64,000 bases of DNA from NCBI GenBank assembly GCA_963643165.1, contig CAVIJD010000006.1, positions 1 to 64,000 of the forward strand, given 5' to 3'. Of the stretch, positions 43,301-49,951 are shown in pieces. The position numbers were made by a program, and so were the translations under genes. Origin of the DNA: F23-D06 sp963643165. GTDB lineage: Bacteria > Bacteroidota > Bacteroidia > Bacteroidales > WCHB1-69. The notes beneath the pieces were generated by a model. That model did not search any database and was not told the origin of the DNA. It saw only the letters and a list, made by a program, of their open reading frames with translations. How positions within the stretch are numbered: position 1 is the stretch's first letter; each line of letters begins with the position of its first letter.

Positions 43301-44904
43301 TGCGACATATCGCTGACGGCAATGTAGTTGCTGGTGCTTAATGTGGTCTGGTTGGTATGTCCGATGTAAACGTCAATGTTACGGTTTCTCCAACTCGTGG
43401 ATTTGACATAGAAGGCAATGCCTGTAATGGTGTCCAATCCTGTGAGTTGAGAAGCCGGATAGATGGTTTGTGAATATCCATAGTTGTAGTTGCTGTGGAA
43501 AGGCACATAATAACTGTATTGAGAATGGTTGTCGCAAATCTCACCACAACTTGAGGTGGAAACCGTCAGTGACTGCACAGAAGCGGTATCTACATCATTG
43601 TCACAAAGCGTGCGGATGCTGACACTGTAGGTAGAACCCGGGGTAAGTCCCGTGAGGAAGTAGTAGTTCTCGGTAGTGGTTACCGTAGTCCATTGGGTCT
43701 CGTCGGCAGACTTGTACTGAATCAGCACAGAAGAGTGCGGCAGACCTTGGGTCTCGTTGAAGTCCCAGGTGAGGAGTGCCTTGTTGCCGGCAACATCTGA
43801 CACGCGGGCGTTCTGCACGGGTGCGCAACGTGGCGTAGTGGTGAACGTGAACGTTTCAACAGCTGCTGTATCGTTGTCGTTGTCGCAAAGCGTGCGCAGA
43901 CGAACAGTATAGGTTGTAGTGGGAGTAAGGTTGGTGATGTTATAATAGTCGTTAGTAGTGTAATCTGTCGTCCAAGAATTGTCAAGAGTTGACTTGTACT
44001 GAATCTGTACAGAGGAGGGAGGCAGACCGATGGTATCAACCGTGCTCCAGGTGATGAGAGCATGATCGTAGTCGATTTCTTCAGCGCCGGCTTTCTCCAC
44101 GGGATAACAGCTTACCGGTGTTTCGAAGTTGATGGAAGAAGACCAGCGGGCAGAGTCGGTGCCGCAGATGGTGCGTACCCACACATAGTAGCGGGTGTCG
44201 CTGGTGAGGTTTGTCAACGCTAAAGTTGAAGAAGGAGCATCTACCACCACGGCGTCCTCGTCGCGGGTGCTGCTGGTGCTGTAGGCCACCTGATAGCCCG
44301 TGGCACTGCTGCAGCCCGTCCAGGAAAGGTCGGCACTGTTGTAGGTAATGTTGTCGGCCATAATCTCGCCGGCAGAGGTGCAATTGGAAGCTGCCGAAAC
44401 ATCGATGTCGTCAAGGAACCAAAAGTAGTAAGTAACTAGCGGCTGATGGCGGAAAGCGATGTAACTGCCTGCCGGCGCCCCTGCAAAGGAAACCGTAAAC
44501 TCTTGGCAACCGCTGACCTGGCTAACAGAGTAAGTAGCCACAGACGTAAATGTGGTAGCGTCTGTCAGCGAGGTCACATAACCTACCTGAAATGATCCGC
44601 AATTCGAATAAGAACCTTCCGGTCTGGTGCTGAAAGTCAACTCTACCGTGCTGATTTCCACGCTGAGAGCCGGCATTGCCACTAAGTTGTCGGTAGAACC
44701 GGAAAACTTCAGGCTGTGGGTGCCGCCGCATGAATAACTTGAGCCAGTTTGTACGGCCACCGATCCTGATGAGGAGATTTTAGTCCACCCTGTCGGCAGA
44801 CCAGAACTTAGGCTCTCAAAGTCCTCGGTGAAGTAACTTTGAGCCTGCAAGGCCCACGGCAACATCATCAGCGCCGAAAGCCATACTAAGAAAAGTTTTT
44901 TCAT
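37339..44904 (-). CDS. Giant fibronectin type III T9SS-secreted surface protein
   Basis: The 2521-residue protein has a signal peptide (1-21) and a C-terminal T9SS sorting domain (about 2449-2521: KLYPNPTSS, VYDVYGKTL, LADGMYFVRI). Between these I count about 11 fibronectin III domains (typical phrases: ADLSWTGC, TTTADLTW, YYVWVRTICG) and 6 cleaved-adhesin/choice-of-anchor J-type modules (EDFESL, SENFETFN, DENFDSY, TENFAGFN, SQNFDSF, VELFNN), many ending in GDNDLHIDN. Two modules carry a YNYGYSQTIYPAS segment. It is probably a surface adhesin or matrix protein. I start at the ATG at 44902-44904, where the signal peptide begins, not 41 codons upstream. It forms its own unit. Confidence 0.9.
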   Translation of the reverse strand: MKKLFLVWLSALMMLPWALQAQSYFTEDFESLSSGLPTGWTKISSSGSVAVQTGSSYSCGGTHSLKFSGSTDNLVAMPALSVEISTVELTFSTRPEGSYSNCGSFQVGYVTSLTDATTFTSVATYSVSQVSGCQEFTVSFAGAPAGSYIAFRHQPLVTYYFWFLDDIDVSAASNCTSAGEIMADNITYNSADLSWTGCSSATGYQVAYSTSSTRDEDAVVVDAPSSTLALTNLTSDTRYYVWVRTICGTDSARWSSSINFETPVSCYPVEKAGAEEIDYDHALITWSTVDTIGLPPSSVQIQYKSTLDNSWTTDYTTNDYYNITNLTPTTTYTVRLRTLCDNDNDTAAVETFTFTTTPRCAPVQNARVSDVAGNKALLTWDFNETQGLPHSSVLIQYKSADETQWTTVTTTENYYFLTGLTPGSTYSVSIRTLCDNDVDTASVQSLTVSTSSCGEICDNHSQYSYYVPFHSNYNYGYSQTIYPASQLTGLDTITGIAFYVKSTSWRNRNIDVYIGHTNQTTLSTSNYIAVSDMSQKALACTLDVSTTGWVTIPFSTPFVYDRSSNIVVAVDNNTGGYGSFQFAAHDATEGNAVYWYSDYTNVQPSNPSASSDGVTTLVPDIRFIGNCLTSDCVAPMAMLTGVTTTTADLTWVAGDNETEWVVEYKLDADTVWTEAASITSTTYTVTDLNSSSYYNFRVGSICTNDTLYTRTISAWTECAATVAPYSENFETFNTNISPCWEFYSGAASDTITHITDLGTTSNGWKFSSRHAFGLTHASLNIFGMNRYEWMITPAIDLSSLNTPTLTFDMALTSYGSSNPIADSTRQQDDRFIVLVSTDNGATWNMSTATIWDNTATAAHRYDYISTAGEQVSISLAQYAGQTIRIAFYGESTISGGDNDLHIDNVSIIEPITCPKPKDLAASNSTASTIDLTWTETGSATDWIVEYVSGTAAPVAVNVSGTPSTTITGLESNTEYTFTVRAYCGAGDTSYVSNVATGRTACGVASLPLDENFDSYTAGYASYNYPDCWSRIRAAGSTYPYINTVNHSAPNGLYFYQSTYNGNSTSYAVSPEIDNSVQMSQLFTRFWAKKSSGYGFIVVGIMTNPDDTTTFVPVDSIDYTSSWAEYEVNFSQYTGTGHYVAFKSQIDTASGTYFSMNLDDIHIDYIPTCLRPNGVTVSDITATGANVTITPRGSETAWDVLCVADTVTDITDATWATITDTTHTLTGLTGNTDYIVYVRANCGDVTSEQLSTAFTTECDAVIAPYTENFAGFNSSPSVCWKKYSGLASLVFVDSATLVSGSNWFFNSSNVFSMGHPRLNNYGTSRRDWLVSPNINLSALTDPALIFDLALTDYGNEGVAEDAPDDKFMVIISTDGGTTWRANNATVWGDSTANYLYSEIPNTGRQVVLSLAQYAGQTIRIAFYGESTVRNGDNDLHIANFEVGEMPSCSRPNDIAFTQITYNSAIASWTGCPEADSYEIVYGTSNQIEATTNTTETVFDTTYSFQDLRSETPYYVWVRSICGGATSQWSMMSTFTTGVSCAPVVNARVITTTSNSAAIAWELDTTGGLPISSVMVSYKPSAQTTWTTATTTDNLYFISGLTSATTYNVQLRTLCDNDADTAVFRTLSFTTSVCGVEISGTGTQTSTSSPFHSNYNYGYSQTIYPASDLTGLDTIRGIAFYAKSQSSIPRTVDVYIANTTETTLSTTNFIPVTSMQQVAIAHSMNINGGWVTIPFSTPFVYDGTSNLVVAVDNNTGGYSSFSWRGHTPTTGNTVYWYQDGSDIQPSSPAAYSSSTSTIVPDITFMMNCSESDCVAPMLVTNGSTATTADLIWNENSSDYGWVVEYKAMADSVWSQATNTMTANYTVTGLTPSTGYEFRVGSLCGADTLYSNTAEAYTECAPISAPYSQNFDSFTTLPLCWERYSGIPSDTVTHTENLTSVSSGWGFTKTSVFGLRHAAMNIYGTSVKYWLVTPEIDLTALTNPALMFDLALTDWNNASQIEDTAGQPDDRFIVMISTDGGATWNMNNATVWNNAGTGDHVYNHISNTGDQVSISLAQFAGQTIRIAFYGESTVTNGDNDLHIDNLVVGEPISCARPSGLSVSATTENSTVISWTENGTATAWNIEYGLAGFAQGSGTTVAVTANPYTLTGLTAATSYDVYVQSDCGAGDASLWTGPVSFTTACVAVDLPFVELFNNLASGAIPSCWDNDETEGQVSEPWGYTAETAGVEGGCVMFDSYMNEEDAVNYLKTPVLNLTQNVMLTFYYMNPTGGDFSVYIEAAGTRTLLETGLVGAADWTRKSYDLSAYSNQAARIVFKGTSNYGYGDAYIYLDSVMIAAVAGPDPDPEPQPADTCHAPVLTVSNVDVNSATLSWTQEGTPDSWTLYYRKGTDAWTTVNITAASPYVLTDLMAESAYEAYMVANCDTTESAHSNTVNFTTLPDAVEDYVLAQTKLYPNPTSSYVTIANSNCMIEKIEVYDVYGKTLRVQQVNDHTAVLSADGLADGMYFVRIITDKGTVVKPFTKR
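38661..38760 (-). repeat. Internal DNA repeat of the giant gene, unit 1
   Basis: About 100 bases encoding the LHIDN..GESTV and GQTIRIAFYG region match 40593-40692 and 42195-42294 with few differences. Spacings are 1932 and 1602 bases, both multiples of three, so the reading frame is kept. Confidence 0.85.
39641..39726 (-). repeat. Internal DNA repeat of the giant gene, second family, copy 1
   Basis: This segment, encoding the VTIPFSTPFVYDGTSNLVVA region, matches 43178-43263 closely in DNA. The spacing of 3537 bases is a multiple of three. Confidence 0.8.
40593..40692 (-). repeat. Internal DNA repeat of the giant gene, unit 2
   Basis: This is the second copy of the segment described at 38661-38760. 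It encodes the same FYGEST..GDNDLHIA region with Ala in place of Asp. Confidence 0.85.
42195..42294 (-). repeat. Internal DNA repeat of the giant gene, unit 3
   Basis: This is the third copy, the most diverged of the three at its right end. It belongs to the upstream (N-terminal side) module of the protein. Confidence 0.8.
43178..43263 (-). repeat. Internal DNA repeat of the giant gene, second family, copy 2
   Basis: This is the partner of 39641-39726, nearer the N-terminus of the protein. It encodes VTIPFSTPFVYDRSSNIVVA with several synonymous changes, so the duplication is not brand new. Confidence 0.8.
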
Positions 44905-44980
44905 AAAGTTTTTTAATTTGTTGATATTTAGTGTGTTATAGTTATAATCAATATATATTATTCCAATTTTTTTGAAGCGG

Positions 44981-44988
44981 CAAAAATA
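44981..44988 (-). promoter_or_regulatory. -7 box for the giant gene
   Basis: CAAAAATA is TATTTTTG on the minus strand. It lies 76 bases before the chosen ATG and supports the shorter start, since the longer frame would begin upstream of the promoter. Confidence 0.45.
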
Positions 44989-45033
44989 AAAAAAAGTTTG
45001 ACACTTCATTTTTTTCATTGGGAACAAAAATTG

Positions 45034-45041
45034 TACTTTTG
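45034..45041 (+). promoter_or_regulatory. -7 box for the aldehyde dehydrogenase gene
   Basis: TACTTTTG matches TAnnTTTG and lies 21 bases before the ATG at 45063, which gives a short leader. Confidence 0.5.
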
Positions 45042-45062
45042 CACTCCTAAAAGAGACCTGTA

Positions 45063-47465
45063 ATGATGACAGATTCTGAAATCACAGACAAGATATCCCT
45101 AATGCGGCAATTTTTCTGCAAAGGCGGCACGCGAAGCATTGCGCAGCGCAAGATTATGATTGACAAACTACACAAGAGCATACAGCGGCATGAGCAAGAC
45201 ATTGCGGAAGCCCTCGCTGCCGACCTGCACAAGTCTGCCTTTGAGGCCTACGCCACCGAAACGGGCATTGTGCTGCACGAGTTGAAGACCCTGCGGCGCA
45301 AGTTGGGGCGGTGGTCAAAGCCCGAACGCCGTGTCACGCCGCTGTCGCTGTTTCCGTCGCGCAGCCGCATCGTTAAAGAACCTTACGGGGTGGCGTTGGT
45401 GATGGCGCCCTGGAACTACCCTTTCCAGCTGCTCTTCAACCCGTTGTCAGCGGCGGTGGCGGCCGGAAACTGTGTAGCCCTGAAAACCTCCCCCAATGCG
45501 CCCGCCACCGCCGCCTTGGCCGAAACTATCATCCAAGAGGTCTTCCCGCCAGAGTGGGTCTCCGTGTTCCACGGACACCGCGACGTGAACCAACAACTGC
45601 TGGCGGAACGTTTCGACTATATCTTCTTCACGGGCAGTCCCGCCTTAGGACGCGTGGTGATGGAGGCCGCCGCCAAGCACCTTACGCCTGTAACGCTCGA
45701 GTTGGGCGGCAAAAGTCCCTGCATCGTCGATGAGGATGCCGACGTCACGGTTGCCGCACGCCGCATTGTGTGGGGCAAATGCCTCAACAGCGGGCAAACC
45801 TGCATCGCCCCCGACTACCTGATGGTACACCAGTCGGTAAAAGACCGCTTCGTTTCGGAATTCAAGGAGGCTGTGCGACAACTGTTCGGACACAACCCGC
45901 AACTGTCGCCGGACTATCCGCGGATTGTTTCCGACAAGGCCATGCAGCGGCTCACGGGCTACCTCAACACCGGGCGGATTGTGACAGGCGGCCGCTTTGA
46001 CCGCCAAGACCGGTACATTGAACCTACTATCATTGCGGAAGTGCCGACAGACGCGCCTGCCATGCAAGAAGAAATCTTCGGTCCTATCTTCCCACTCATC
46101 GAGTTTGAACAGACGGACGAGGTTATCGACTTCATAAACCGCCGCGAGAGGCCGTTGGCACTCTATTATTTTACCAAAAGTGAAGAAAAGGCTGCGAAAA
46201 TGCTCCGCGAGACCTCATCCGGCGGCGTCTGCATCAACGATGTCATCATCCACTGCGCCAATGCCAATGTGCCGTTCGGCGGTGTCGGCAACAGCGGCAT
46301 GGGACGCTATCACGGCAAATACGGATTCGATACCTTCACACACGAAAAAAGCGTGATGCGCTCCCCCAGCAAGTTGGACATCAAAGTCAAGTACCCGCCA
46401 TACGCCGGAAAACTCAAGATGGTGAAACGACTGATGTGCCTGCTGCTCCTCGCCGGCGTTCTCGTTGTCGGCACAACAGGATGCAACAGCTGCCAACGAA
46501 AGAGCAAAGTGACCCTGCCCGAACGCACCGAAGAACAGAAAAAAGAGGCCAAAAACGTGAACATCAAGACGGTGCGCTATGAGCAGATGCTCTTCTCCAT
46601 CGACAGCAAAGACCTGGCAGAAAGCGTCCGTAAACTCCACGGCCAAGTGCCCGAAATCCTCATCGCCGACAACTGCTGGAACAATCAGACGAAGATGACA
46701 GGACTGAAAGCCTACCTTTCAGACCCCGTCATCAAAGAGATATACAACGCAACACAGAAAGAGTTCCCAAACCTTGACGAGGTGAAACTGGAACTGGACA
46801 ACGCTTTCGGGATCTATCTCGCGCACTTCCCCGATGACACCCTGCCCGTCGTCTATACCATGATGTCGGGACTCGACTTCAGCGTGCCCTCCGTGTGGGG
46901 CTATGGCAACGACCTCTTCATCAACCTCGACATGTATTTGGGCAAAAACTATGCTAACTATGCCAAAGCCGGCATGCCGAAATACATTGCCGAACGCTGC
47001 GAACGCAAATTCATCGCCACCGACTGCTTCACTAAGGCCATCGCCTACCGCCATCTTTCAGACAAGACCCCCGTTACTGCTCTTGACTATATGATTGCCG
47101 AAGGCAAGAAACTGTTTCTCACCCAGACCATGTTCCCGAAAACATCGGCTAAAGACATCATCGGCTACACCGACGAGCAGTGGAAATGGATTAACGAACA
47201 CGAAGCCGCTGCCTGGCAATATCTTATACAGAAAAACAAACTCTATTCAAAAGAGGATAAAATCATACGGCAACTGGTGGACGAGACGCCCTTCACGCGC
47301 GACTTCGGCAATCAGTCGCCCGGACGCGTGGGATCCTACTTCGGATGGAAGATCGTGCAGTCGTATATGCAGAACCACAACGGCACTACCCTGCTGGAAC
47401 TGATGCAAAATCCGGAATCTCAGACAATACTCTCCGAGTCCTATTTCAAACCTTCTTTAAGATAA
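45063..47465 (+). CDS. Aldehyde dehydrogenase in frame with a GldB-like lipoprotein
   Basis: One open frame of 800 codons encodes two unrelated proteins. Residues 1 to about 452 are an NAD(P)-dependent aldehyde dehydrogenase of the class 3 (fatty aldehyde) type, with Glu 213 in TLELGGKSP and the catalytic Cys 247 in NSGQTCIAP. It ends in KYPPYAGKLKMVKRLM, like family C-termini. Without a stop codon the frame continues into a complete GldB-type lipoprotein (residues 453-800). Either one polypeptide is made with an internal signal sequence, or translation restarts at the ATG at 46419. A lost stop through mutation or assembly error is also possible. Each part alone has the family's normal length. 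Confidence 0.9.
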   Translation: MMTDSEITDKISLMRQFFCKGGTRSIAQRKIMIDKLHKSIQRHEQDIAEALAADLHKSAFEAYATETGIVLHELKTLRRKLGRWSKPERRVTPLSLFPSRSRIVKEPYGVALVMAPWNYPFQLLFNPLSAAVAAGNCVALKTSPNAPATAALAETIIQEVFPPEWVSVFHGHRDVNQQLLAERFDYIFFTGSPALGRVVMEAAAKHLTPVTLELGGKSPCIVDEDADVTVAARRIVWGKCLNSGQTCIAPDYLMVHQSVKDRFVSEFKEAVRQLFGHNPQLSPDYPRIVSDKAMQRLTGYLNTGRIVTGGRFDRQDRYIEPTIIAEVPTDAPAMQEEIFGPIFPLIEFEQTDEVIDFINRRERPLALYYFTKSEEKAAKMLRETSSGGVCINDVIIHCANANVPFGGVGNSGMGRYHGKYGFDTFTHEKSVMRSPSKLDIKVKYPPYAGKLKMVKRLMCLLLLAGVLVVGTTGCNSCQRKSKVTLPERTEEQKKEAKNVNIKTVRYEQMLFSIDSKDLAESVRKLHGQVPEILIADNCWNNQTKMTGLKAYLSDPVIKEIYNATQKEFPNLDEVKLELDNAFGIYLAHFPDDTLPVVYTMMSGLDFSVPSVWGYGNDLFINLDMYLGKNYANYAKAGMPKYIAERCERKFIATDCFTKAIAYRHLSDKTPVTALDYMIAEGKKLFLTQTMFPKTSAKDIIGYTDEQWKWINEHEAAAWQYLIQKNKLYSKEDKIIRQLVDETPFTRDFGNQSPGRVGSYFGWKIVQSYMQNHNGTTLLELMQNPESQTILSESYFKPSLR
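46419..47465 (+). CDS. gldB: GldB family lipoprotein (start inside the fused frame)
   Basis: Taken alone, this 348-residue product starts MVKRLMCLLLLAGVLVVGTTGC, a textbook lipoprotein signal with lipidation at Cys 22. The rest matches GldB as I know it: DLFINLDMYLGKNY, GMPKYIAERCER, ALDYMIAEGKKLF, IGYTDEQWKWINEHE, and FGNQSPGRVGSYFGWKIVQSYM near the end. GldB is an essential lipoprotein of the gliding/T9SS machinery in flavobacteria; its exact role is unsettled. Placing a lipoprotein signal inside a dehydrogenase makes separate translation the simplest reading. No strong ribosome-binding site is visible before the ATG, but such sites are often weak in this phylum. Confidence 0.85.
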   Translation: MVKRLMCLLLLAGVLVVGTTGCNSCQRKSKVTLPERTEEQKKEAKNVNIKTVRYEQMLFSIDSKDLAESVRKLHGQVPEILIADNCWNNQTKMTGLKAYLSDPVIKEIYNATQKEFPNLDEVKLELDNAFGIYLAHFPDDTLPVVYTMMSGLDFSVPSVWGYGNDLFINLDMYLGKNYANYAKAGMPKYIAERCERKFIATDCFTKAIAYRHLSDKTPVTALDYMIAEGKKLFLTQTMFPKTSAKDIIGYTDEQWKWINEHEAAAWQYLIQKNKLYSKEDKIIRQLVDETPFTRDFGNQSPGRVGSYFGWKIVQSYMQNHNGTTLLELMQNPESQTILSESYFKPSLR

Positions 47466-47487
47466 AAATAAATAATTTATAAATATT

Positions 47488-47518
47488 ATTGTAGTATTGA
47501 TAATTTTTATTATCTTTG
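47488..47518 (+). promoter_or_regulatory. Promoter of ssb
   Basis: ATTG (47488-47491) and TATCTTTG (47511-47518) are 19 bases apart, close to the Bacteroidetes -33/-7 arrangement. The ATG follows 25 bases after the -7 box. Confidence 0.55.
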
Positions 47519-47543
47519 CCGCAAACTTTAAAAACAAAACACT

Positions 47544-47990
47544 ATGTCTGGAATCAACAAAGTAATCTTAGTAGGAAACTTGGGGAAAGACCCCGAGGTG
47601 CGCACCTTTGAGAACGGCGTAAAGAAAGCCTCCTTTACGTTAGCCACATCGGAGACGTACAAAGACAAGAACGGCAACCGCACAGAGGTCACGGAGTGGC
47701 ACAACATTTACTGTTGGCGCAATTTGGCGGAGGTAGCGGAGAAGTACCTGGCAAAGGGCAAGATGATTTACCTGGAGGGCAAATTGCGCACGCGCAATTG
47801 GGAAGACAACGGCACGCGCCGCTACATCACAGAGATTGAAGCGAGCACGTTCACGATGCTGGGGTCTAAAGGTTCCGGTGACGCCAACACGCCGGCAGAG
47901 CATCAAGTGCCGAACAACACGTCTGAAGCCCCATCCGGCGAGCAGTTCGAGTCATCGATGCCAGACGGCACTGACGATTTGCCGTTCTAA
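47544..47990 (+). CDS. ssb: Single-stranded DNA-binding protein
   Basis: SSB coats single-stranded DNA in replication, repair and recombination. The 148-residue protein has the OB-fold start (MSGINKVILVGNLGKDPEVR), WHNIYCWRNLAEVAEKYL, the GKMIYLEGKLRTRNWED strand region, and a flexible Gly/Ser/Pro-rich tail ending in DDLPF, the acidic C-terminal peptide that recruits partner proteins. Length is typical for a Bacteroidetes chromosomal SSB. It has its own promoter and a terminator at 48019-48052 shared with coaE. Confidence 0.96.
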   Translation: MSGINKVILVGNLGKDPEVRTFENGVKKASFTLATSETYKDKNGNRTEVTEWHNIYCWRNLAEVAEKYLAKGKMIYLEGKLRTRNWEDNGTRRYITEIEASTFTMLGSKGSGDANTPAEHQVPNNTSEAPSGEQFESSMPDGTDDLPF

Positions 47991-48018
47991 AAAAAACAAA
48001 GGCTCTTTTGAGCAAAGC

Positions 48019-48052
48019 AAAAGGGCGCGTCACTGTTGCGACACGCCCTTTT
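48019..48052. terminator. Bidirectional terminator between ssb and coaE
   Basis: AAAAGGGCG pairs with CGCCCTTTT (9 bp), extended inward by GTC/GAC after one mismatch. T runs occur on both strands. The coaE stop codon (48030-48032) lies inside the hairpin, which is unusual. Confidence 0.75.
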
Positions 48053-48602
48053 CTGCTTCGCAATAGGTCTCGCCCGTGCAGACAACAAGGTCGGCACGGC
48101 GGCATTTTTCTTCTTGCGGCATCTGCTTGGCCATACGCTGAAGCACCTGCTCGCGGGTGGTGTCGGGATTCCGTTTCAAGACCCTCTTGATGCGGAGTTC
48201 CAACGGCGCATCTACAACAATCACTTTGTCGAAATGGACATCAAGGCCGCGCTCAAACACGACCGCCGACTCCATCATCACAGTGTTGCCTGGCTGACTT
48301 TCAGCCCATTGCTCAAAACGCTGCATCACGGCAGGATGCACCAGTTGCTCCAGCCGTGCCAATTGCTGCCCGTCGTTGAATATGATGTCGGCTAACACTT
48401 GGCGGTTCACTTGCCCGGCGGGGTCAAGTATCCGCGTGCCGAACAGCGCACACAACTGACGCACAAACGCCTCGTCACGATAAAGCACCTTGGCCTCGTC
48501 ATCGGCATAGAACACCGGAATTCCCATCTGCACAAAGTGCCGGGAAAGGTAGGTCTTGCCTGTGCCGATGCCGCCGGTGAGCGCTATTCTATATTTGGCC
48601 AT
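48030..48602 (-). CDS. coaE: Dephospho-CoA kinase
   Basis: CoaE phosphorylates dephospho-CoA at the 3' hydroxyl of ribose, the last step of coenzyme A synthesis. The 190-residue P-loop kinase begins MAKYRIALTGGIGTGKTYLS (Walker A GGIGTGKT at 10-17), with FYADDEAKVLYR near 31 (D as the phosphate acceptor-binding residue) and VVDAPLELRIKRVLKR near 126. Length is normal. It is the last gene of the nusB unit, 60 bases after the YbbR-like gene. Confidence 0.95.
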   Translation of the reverse strand: MAKYRIALTGGIGTGKTYLSRHFVQMGIPVFYADDEAKVLYRDEAFVRQLCALFGTRILDPAGQVNRQVLADIIFNDGQQLARLEQLVHPAVMQRFEQWAESQPGNTVMMESAVVFERGLDVHFDKVIVVDAPLELRIKRVLKRNPDTTREQVLQRMAKQMPQEEKCRRADLVVCTGETYCEAEKGVSQQ

Positions 48603-48662
48603 TTCTGTGAAAGGTCTTTGTTCCTGAAAATTTTGGACACCCGTGCCGATGACAATCTCTGC

Positions 48663-49073
48663 TTATTGCAAATAAAAGGTGACAACCTCGGGGGCCTCCA
48701 CCGCTGCAAGTTCAGAACCGAAGTTGTGGTGCGACAAGAAGTCGCGCAACTCCTTGTTGGTAAATGTATAGGCAGAAACCCTCCGCTTGGGCTGTATCAA
48801 ATCGCTTACCGAAATGTAAAGCTCCTTGTCTTTCTTGATGAAAGGCGGTGCAAGGTATTTGAGACCTTTCTGGTTGAATGTCAACGTCAGCACAGAGTCG
48901 GACACCGTTACCGACTCTTTCCCTTCTGGAAGATTGTAACAGTGGATTTTATAATGGTACGTCACCCTGTAGTCTTTAGAGAATGTGATGACACACCATA
49001 TCCCTACTGATATGAACAGACACACCAGAAAGGTGGCGGACGGGAATTTGATTTTCTGCCTGATACTCATCAT
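48663..49073 (-). CDS. YbbR-like membrane protein, short form
   Basis: The 136-residue protein has one N-terminal membrane helix (about 12-30) followed by a single beta-rich domain that resembles one YbbR repeat (YHYKIHCYNLPEG, VLTLTFNQKG, ending VVTFYL). YbbR (CdaR in Firmicutes) proteins usually carry two to four such repeats and about 300 residues, so this version is short. Position between yajC and coaE is the usual Bacteroidetes one. It shares one base with the yajC stop (TAATG), so it is translationally coupled. The family assignment leans partly on this context. Confidence 0.72.
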   Translation of the reverse strand: MMSIRQKIKFPSATFLVCLFISVGIWCVITFSKDYRVTYHYKIHCYNLPEGKESVTVSDSVLTLTFNQKGLKYLAPPFIKKDKELYISVSDLIQPKRRVSAYTFTNKELRDFLSHHNFGSELAAVEAPEVVTFYLQ

Positions 49074-49432
49074 TATCTATCCTGCTTTTCCTGCTTGTCA
49101 GCGTTCTTTTGGTTTTTGATTTGCGCTTCAGAAATGGAGATGGCATTCTTGTCAACATCGATGCGCACCTCGGGAGCTATCTCAATTACAAATCTGTTAT
49201 CTTTGTCGTCAACAATCTTGCCGTGAATACCGCCGATAGTTACTACGCGGTCACCTTTCTTGAGACTGTTTCTTGCGGCTTCAATGTTCTTCTGCCTTTT
49301 CTGCTGAGGTCTGATCATGAAGAAATAGAACACCAAGATAATCAGCAGGATGAAAATGAGGCCGGAACCGCCGCCACTGAAAAGTTTAGAGCCGCCTGAG
49401 GCTGCTTGCAATAAAGGAATCATCTGATACAT
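49073..49432 (-). CDS. yajC: Preprotein translocase subunit YajC
   Basis: YajC is an inner-membrane accessory of the SecDF complex. The 119-residue product has one membrane helix (about 22-42, LIFILLIILVFYFFMI), then RPQQKRQK and the conserved cytoplasmic segment NSLKKGDRVVTIGGIHGKIV, and ends in a Lys/Asn/Gln-rich tail. All are characteristic. Its stop overlaps the YbbR-like start by one base. secD/secF are not adjacent. Confidence 0.94.
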   Translation of the reverse strand: MYQMIPLLQAASGGSKLFSGGGSGLIFILLIILVFYFFMIRPQQKRQKNIEAARNSLKKGDRVVTIGGIHGKIVDDKDNRFVIEIAPEVRIDVDKNAISISEAQIKNQKNADKQEKQDR

Positions 49433-49479
49433 AATTTTCTGTTTTTAATTTGATTGTGAAATTAGATTTTTGATATTGT

Positions 49480-49950
49480 TTACAGTTTTGATGACGTCAC
49501 GTTGGCCGTGATGGTCAGGATGGTCTCGGCGGGATAGGTGTTGGCCCCGACCAAGATCCGTTTGGTCACCTTTCCGTCTTGCGAATGGGAATCGAATGTG
49601 ACCACAATCTCCCCGGACTCGCCCGGACGAATGGGAGCTTTTGGCGGCGTTGACGTGGTGCAGCCACAAGTGGCCTCCGAAGAGTAGATGATCAGGTTCG
49701 ACTTGCCCGTATTCTTGAATTTGAAAGAATAGGTGAGTTTCTCGCCTTTGACCACCTCGCCAAAGTCGTAGGAGGTGCGCTCAAACTGGATGACGGGCAT
49801 TTTTTCCATTTCTTTCTTCGAAATGCCTTCAGCAGTTTGCGGAATATGCACGTCCGACACTTTGAAGTCACCCTCCTGAGCCGGTTTCTGCTTGCAGCCC
49901 GCCAACAACAGCAGACCGAATGTCATAAAAAGACAGATATGTTTTTTCAT
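49480..49950 (-). CDS. DUF1573 lipoprotein
   Basis: The 156-residue protein has a lipoprotein signal (MKKHICLFMTFGLLLLAGC, lipidation at Cys 19) and a DUF1573-type immunoglobulin-like domain (about 55-150: YDFGEVVKGEKLTYSFKFKNTG, then the invariant CGCT in EATCGCTTS, then RPGESGEIVVTFDS). The domain resembles ASPM/SPD-2/Hydin-type modules. The biochemical role is unknown. It stands between nusB (one base away) and yajC, its normal location in Bacteroidetes. Confidence 0.92.
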   Translation of the reverse strand: MKKHICLFMTFGLLLLAGCKQKPAQEGDFKVSDVHIPQTAEGISKKEMEKMPVIQFERTSYDFGEVVKGEKLTYSFKFKNTGKSNLIIYSSEATCGCTTSTPPKAPIRPGESGEIVVTFDSHSQDGKVTKRILVGANTYPAETILTITANVTSSKL

Positions 49951-49951
49951 C

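Noticed and set aside
44905..45027. Forty-one extra N-terminal codons of the giant gene
   Set aside because: They would place the signal peptide inside the protein and extend across the -7 box at 44981-44988.
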